Assembly (NCBI RefSeq): GCF_023656415.1
Contig: NZ_JAMOIL010000003.1
Span: forward strand, 62,001-126,000
Length of the DNA: 64,000 nucleotides
Source of the DNA: Nocardioides bruguierae
GTDB taxonomy: Bacteria; Actinomycetota; Actinomycetes; Propionibacteriales; Nocardioidaceae
Direction of reading: 5' to 3'
A program made the translations under genes and the position numbers. This document shows, in pieces, positions 62,201 through 64,000 of the stretch; within the stretch, counting starts at the first letter, position 1, and every line of letters begins with the position of its first letter. The notes beneath the pieces were generated by a model. It saw nothing but the letters and a program-made list of their open reading frames with translations, was not told the DNA's origin and made no database searches.

Positions 62201-62270
62201 GGGTCGCGGCCAGCTCGGGCGTGATGGCGGGGCGGCCGTACGAGGCGGCCTCGGTGGCTGCCATCGGCAT
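59241..62270 (-). CDS. Kinase/class III aminotransferase-fold fusion (ammoniophospholyase-like)
   Basis: This 1009-residue fusion has three parts. The N-terminal ~370 residues are an aminoglycoside-phosphotransferase-fold kinase with catalytic LIHGDITDDN and metal-binding VIDFGDV. A middle ~200-residue beta-rich stretch resembles a lysostaphin/M23-type fold. The C-terminal ~430 residues are a class III PLP enzyme (VNSGTEAVDLALRMA; Asp in TIADEVQVGYARTG; Lys in CAKAMGNGVPLG). The pair recalls hydroxylysine kinase plus the AGXT2L-type lyases of phosphohydroxylysine and phosphoethanolamine: phosphorylate, then eliminate phosphate and ammonia. ATG 62270 has AGGAGG 7 bases before it. The exact substrate is unknown. 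Confidence 0.88.
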   Translation of the reverse strand: MPMAATEAASYGRPAITPELAATLVAQRYGLTGAVTELGSQQDRNFLLRPDTGPSGASAGALVFKVFHPATDAAVVHDQVAAMTALASAGIEAPAPVAAADGTLVQRVALDGADHFAVALRFVEGEQLVDERHLPTHLVTGLASLVARVSRALADVPATADRETQWDLRHAATVVSEFAPAVPEDRRGQLLAVTERAWARVQQVAVDLPVQLIHGDITDDNVVARTVDARPRVVGVIDFGDVVGSWRIGEVAVTLASMLHHDLDDHGVLRAMTATLEQGLAADDGLPLTPAERSALWPLVQLRCAVLVASGWQQLAVDPHNTYATTRMAHEWRSFETAAGLDADAMAALLLPREDADASTTEAPVALLALRGVDGGSPTPLSFAPDGDDAPSRLLLRPDTEALVLHHALARHPLVVVPQREPRVTSARPGVRPDRQRTYPLAAESVSRGGHELVTLADATVLSTGPGTLHVRIGAHRLEVADVQPSPACVPGALVTAGESLGRATPLDQVSTHADGSTTTLEHARHHLRLRLLPASAAIDLPWDCPADLAPGYGALVAGTDAALGLATSGTDHAVDAASEQARRNAFLPDNTERYYARPPVFVRGWRSHLLDADGRAHLDMVNNVAAIGHSHPRLQAAVTRALGRLNTNSRFLYRDLADLSERILETTRGADGTSPYDSVVLVNSGTEAVDLALRMATIATGRRQVVTHAEGYHGWSTAADAITTSAYDNPHALDSRPSWVTVTDVPNAFRGTHRGEGAGAAYAADLNGVLDGLVDAGTAPAAVIMESILGNSGGVVPAAGYSVAMQEAAHRVGALTIADEVQVGYARTGESFWAFQAEGVTPDVVVCAKAMGNGVPLGAVITRKEISDQLGREGTFFSTTGGSPVACAAGLAVLDVLADEGLQANAKAVGDHLAGRVAELAAQHESIAAVHGRGLYRGIELVTDRDSLTPDAALTAAVCEALLARGVIDQATSERQNVLKVKPPLTLTVEEADSYVDALDEVLSRKWF

Positions 62271-62301
62271 GGTGGTTCCTCCTGAGTGATCACCCGTCAC
62301 C

Positions 62302-62317
62302 GGATCTGTGCAGATCC
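62302..62317. promoter_or_regulatory. Palindrome GGATCTGTGCAGATCC in the cluster leader
   Basis: Arms of 7 bp around TG, 32 bases before the first gene of the catabolic cluster and downstream of its probable promoter. The region also repeats GTGATC and CGGTGAC. A repressor or Lrp site is plausible. Confidence 0.5.
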
Positions 62318-62374
62318 TCGGTTAGCAGTGATCTTCGGTGACTCACTGCGCCGATCTGGTGACGTGGTGCTTCG

Positions 62375-62403
62375 ACTGTAGGAAGGCTTGTGCCGAAAAG
62401 TCA
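62375..62403 (-). promoter_or_regulatory. Promoter of the minus-strand catabolic cluster
   Basis: On the minus strand, TGACTT (62398-62403) and TACAGT (62375-62380) are separated by 17 bases, a good housekeeping-type promoter. It predicts a leader of about 100 bases before ATG 62270 that contains the 16-base palindrome. Confidence 0.55.
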
Positions 62404-62601
62404 CTCAGGAATGTCGCCTGGAACCAGCAATTAACGCAGCCGTGACATTCGGGCTCGGATTCGTGACCTGGGTCGCGCGAGTGGTGATGGATCGTCACTG
62501 TTGCCTGGACGATCGGTGACGGATCGGTCCGTCAGGGCCGACCCGTGGTGCCGGGATGTCCGCCCGAGGAGGTGTGCCGACGTCCCTGAGGGGAGGTCGG
62601 A

Positions 62602-62835
62602 TCAGGACAGGGTGCCGACCCAGCCGAGGGCGCCGGCCTGCACGGCCAGGACGCCGGCGAGCCCGAGGGTGACGCTGCCGGCGACGAGGCCGAGCGTGGT
62701 GCGGCCGTGGGCGGCGAGCGCGCGGGTCAGGGTCGTGGCCACCATGCCGGTGAAGCCGACGCCGGCCGCGATCAGCACGACGTGCGCGAGTGCGCTCGCG
62801 GGCACGAAGAAGGTCCCCCCCCAGGTCCATGGCAC
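62602..62835 (-). CDS. Small membrane protein, start interrupted by a G8 tract
   Basis: The 77-residue frame has two hydrophobic helices (SALAHVVLIAAGVGFTGMVA and LGLVAGSVTLGLAGVLAVQAG) and strong third-position G/C bias, so it is likely real; no family recognised. As written it starts at GTG 62835. If the G8 tract at 62815-62822 had seven G, ATG 62830 would be in frame and would lie 8 bases after a TAGGGT box (62839-62844), the leaderless layout seen elsewhere in this window. So the true start may depend on tract length. Confidence 0.6.
   Translation of the reverse strand: MPWTWGGTFFVPASALAHVVLIAAGVGFTGMVATTLTRALAAHGRTTLGLVAGSVTLGLAGVLAVQAGALGWVGTLS
62815..62822. repeat. Homopolymer of eight C (eight G on the coding strand)
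   Basis: The tract lies a few codons into the small membrane protein gene and separates a well-placed ATG from the coding frame by one base. It may be a slippage site or a sequencing error. Confidence 0.8.
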
Positions 62836-63038
62836 AGAACCCTAGGAGCAGGTCGGGACCAACGTCTCGGACTCGCGGGACCTCCGACCTCCGGGGGAGG
62901 AGATTTAACTCTGAACCATCGGTCCCGTCCGCGAGGGGTGTCGCGCGGATGCCCACGGGGGTAGACAGGAGCACCGCCGTGATCCAGACCCCGTGATCCA
63001 GACCCGTGAGCCAGACCTCGAGACCCAGGGAGGGCGCC

Positions 63039-64000
63039 GTGGCCCCGCAGGACACCGAGACCGACACCGACACCCGCGAGACCCACGAGTCGGATGCCTA
63101 CGGCGATCCGCGGCTCGAGTGCGACCTCGTGATGAAGGGCGGGGTGACCAGCGGCGTCATCTACCCGGGCGTCGCGTGCACGCTCGCGCGGGTCTACCGC
63201 TTCCGGTCGGTGGGCGGGTCGTCGGCCGGGGCCATCGCGGCGGCTGCGACCGCGGCGGCCGAGCTCGGCCGGGCCTCGGGCGGCTTCGAGAAGCTGGACG
63301 CCCTCGCCGGCCGGCTCACCGCCCGAGGAACGGGTGGTCGGTCCCTGCTGTTCCGGCTGTTCCGCCCGGTGCCCGAGCAGCGGCGGCTCTTCGGCGTGCT
63401 GACCGCGGGGCTGGGTCGCACCGGTGCGGCACGGTGGGTGGCCACTGCGGCGGCGGTCGGACGCGGCTACGCGCTGCGGCTGCTGCTGGCGGCCGTCCTG
63501 CCCCTCGGCCTGGTGGTGGCCGGCGTGCTCGCGGGTGGGGTGCTGGGCCTCGTCCTGGTGCCGGTGGCGGCGCTCCTGCTGCTGGTGGGGCTGGCGGCCG
63601 TGGGGGTGGGGAGCGGGGTCCTGGCCGACGTGCGGCGCATCGAGCGGTTCGGCCTCGTCTCCGGCATGCCCGGCCCGCGCGGCGGCGAGGCGCTGACCCC
63701 CTGGTTGCACGAGCGGCTGCAGGACCTGGCCGGGCGCGGCCCCGGCGACCCGGTGCTGACGTTCGGGGACCTGCGCGCCGCGGGGGTGCGGCTGCGCGTG
63801 ATGACCACCGACCTCACCCGGGGCTACCCGGTGACGATGCCGTGGCCGAACCGGGAGCACTGGTGCGACCCGGACGAGATGGCGCAGCTGTTCCCGGCCG
63901 ACGTGGTGCAGCACCTGGTGCGGGTCGGCGGTGGCGCCCGGGAGGACGGGCTGGTGGCGTGGCCGGAGCCGGACGACCTGCCGGTGGTCGTGGCGACGCG
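63039..64000 (+). CDS. Patatin-like phospholipase with internal membrane segment (cut by window end)
   Basis: The first 320 residues are visible. After an acidic Thr/Asp-rich start comes the patatin oxyanion motif MKGGVTSGVIYPGV and the nucleophile motif GSSAG with Ser62 (GGSSAGAIAAA), so it should be a serine acyl hydrolase acting on lipids. The Asp of the dyad must lie beyond the window. A hydrophobic stretch at about residues 144-194 (LLLAAVLPLGLVVAGVLAGG and more) looks like two membrane helices set inside the catalytic domain. GTG 63039 follows GGGAGG. An alternative start is not evident. Confidence 0.82.
   Translation, partial: MAPQDTETDTDTRETHESDAYGDPRLECDLVMKGGVTSGVIYPGVACTLARVYRFRSVGGSSAGAIAAAATAAAELGRASGGFEKLDALAGRLTARGTGGRSLLFRLFRPVPEQRRLFGVLTAGLGRTGAARWVATAAAVGRGYALRLLLAAVLPLGLVVAGVLAGGVLGLVLVPVAALLLLVGLAAVGVGSGVLADVRRIERFGLVSGMPGPRGGEALTPWLHERLQDLAGRGPGDPVLTFGDLRAAGVRLRVMTTDLTRGYPVTMPWPNREHWCDPDEMAQLFPADVVQHLVRVGGGAREDGLVAWPEPDDLPVVVAT

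Noticed and set aside
59241..62270. Aminoglycoside resistance gene, from the APH-type domain
   Set aside because: The kinase is fused to a class III PLP enzyme in a catabolic cluster, which fits small-molecule metabolism, not drug inactivation.

Overview
The window is very GC-rich bacterial DNA with dense, often overlapping genes, many GTG starts and strong G/C bias at third codon positions. Gene content points to an actinobacterium, most likely Nocardioides or a close relative. The pointers are the glnA2-type synthetase beside a glnE ligase, a two-domain glutamine-dependent nadE, frequent -10 boxes of the TANNNT kind placed 6-8 bases before the start codon (leaderless transcripts), and a long palindromic repeat of a type I recall from Nocardioides genomes. 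I saw no rRNA, tRNA, CRISPR array, insertion sequence or prophage.

Layout. 1-14.1 kb is mostly housekeeping: galE, nadE, two related secreted proteins, then a nitrogen block (glnA2-type synthetase, class I amidotransferase, glnE), a large superfamily II helicase and a threonine-aldolase-like enzyme. 14.7-18.1 kb is a four-gene operon for electron transfer across the membrane: an anchored protein, a ferric-reductase-like flavocytochrome, an FMN-binding protein and the flavinyl transferase ApbE that would load it. 18.3-24.8 kb holds ilvD, a CsoR/CstR-type regulator, a PfpI-type protein, a DUF4396 membrane protein, an aldo/keto reductase and a short-chain dehydrogenase.

25.1-31.05 kb is a jetA-jetB-jetC operon, the condensin part of a Wadjet (MksBEF/Ept) plasmid-defence system, with no jetD nuclease gene in the window. 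31.2-44.7 kb looks like one stress or envelope regulon: a large LuxR/MalT-like regulator, a SHOCT membrane protein, an operon of arylsulfatase, GAP-family and SulP proteins, an HdeD-like protein, AI-2E and DUF389 membrane proteins, and a formylglycine-generating enzyme able to activate the sulfatase. Three promoters here share the palindrome TCACCCG-N3-CGGGTGA, one copy with one mismatch.

44.7-52.8 kb contains a PucR/GAF regulator with an MHS transporter, a secreted VOC-fold lipoprotein, a metallo-beta-lactamase/rhodanese protein with a DUF2892 partner behind a clear CsoR-family operator, and an MatC-like carboxylate carrier. 53.0-62.3 kb is a minus-strand catabolic cluster: a 1009-residue kinase/aminotransferase-fold fusion, an FAD amine oxidoreductase, a polar amino-acid ABC importer, an Lrp regulator and a 2-hydroxyacid dehydrogenase. 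The end holds a small membrane protein with a G8 tract at its start and a patatin-like protein cut by the window edge. Short tandem repeats of 11-18 bases are unusually common throughout, in genes and between them.
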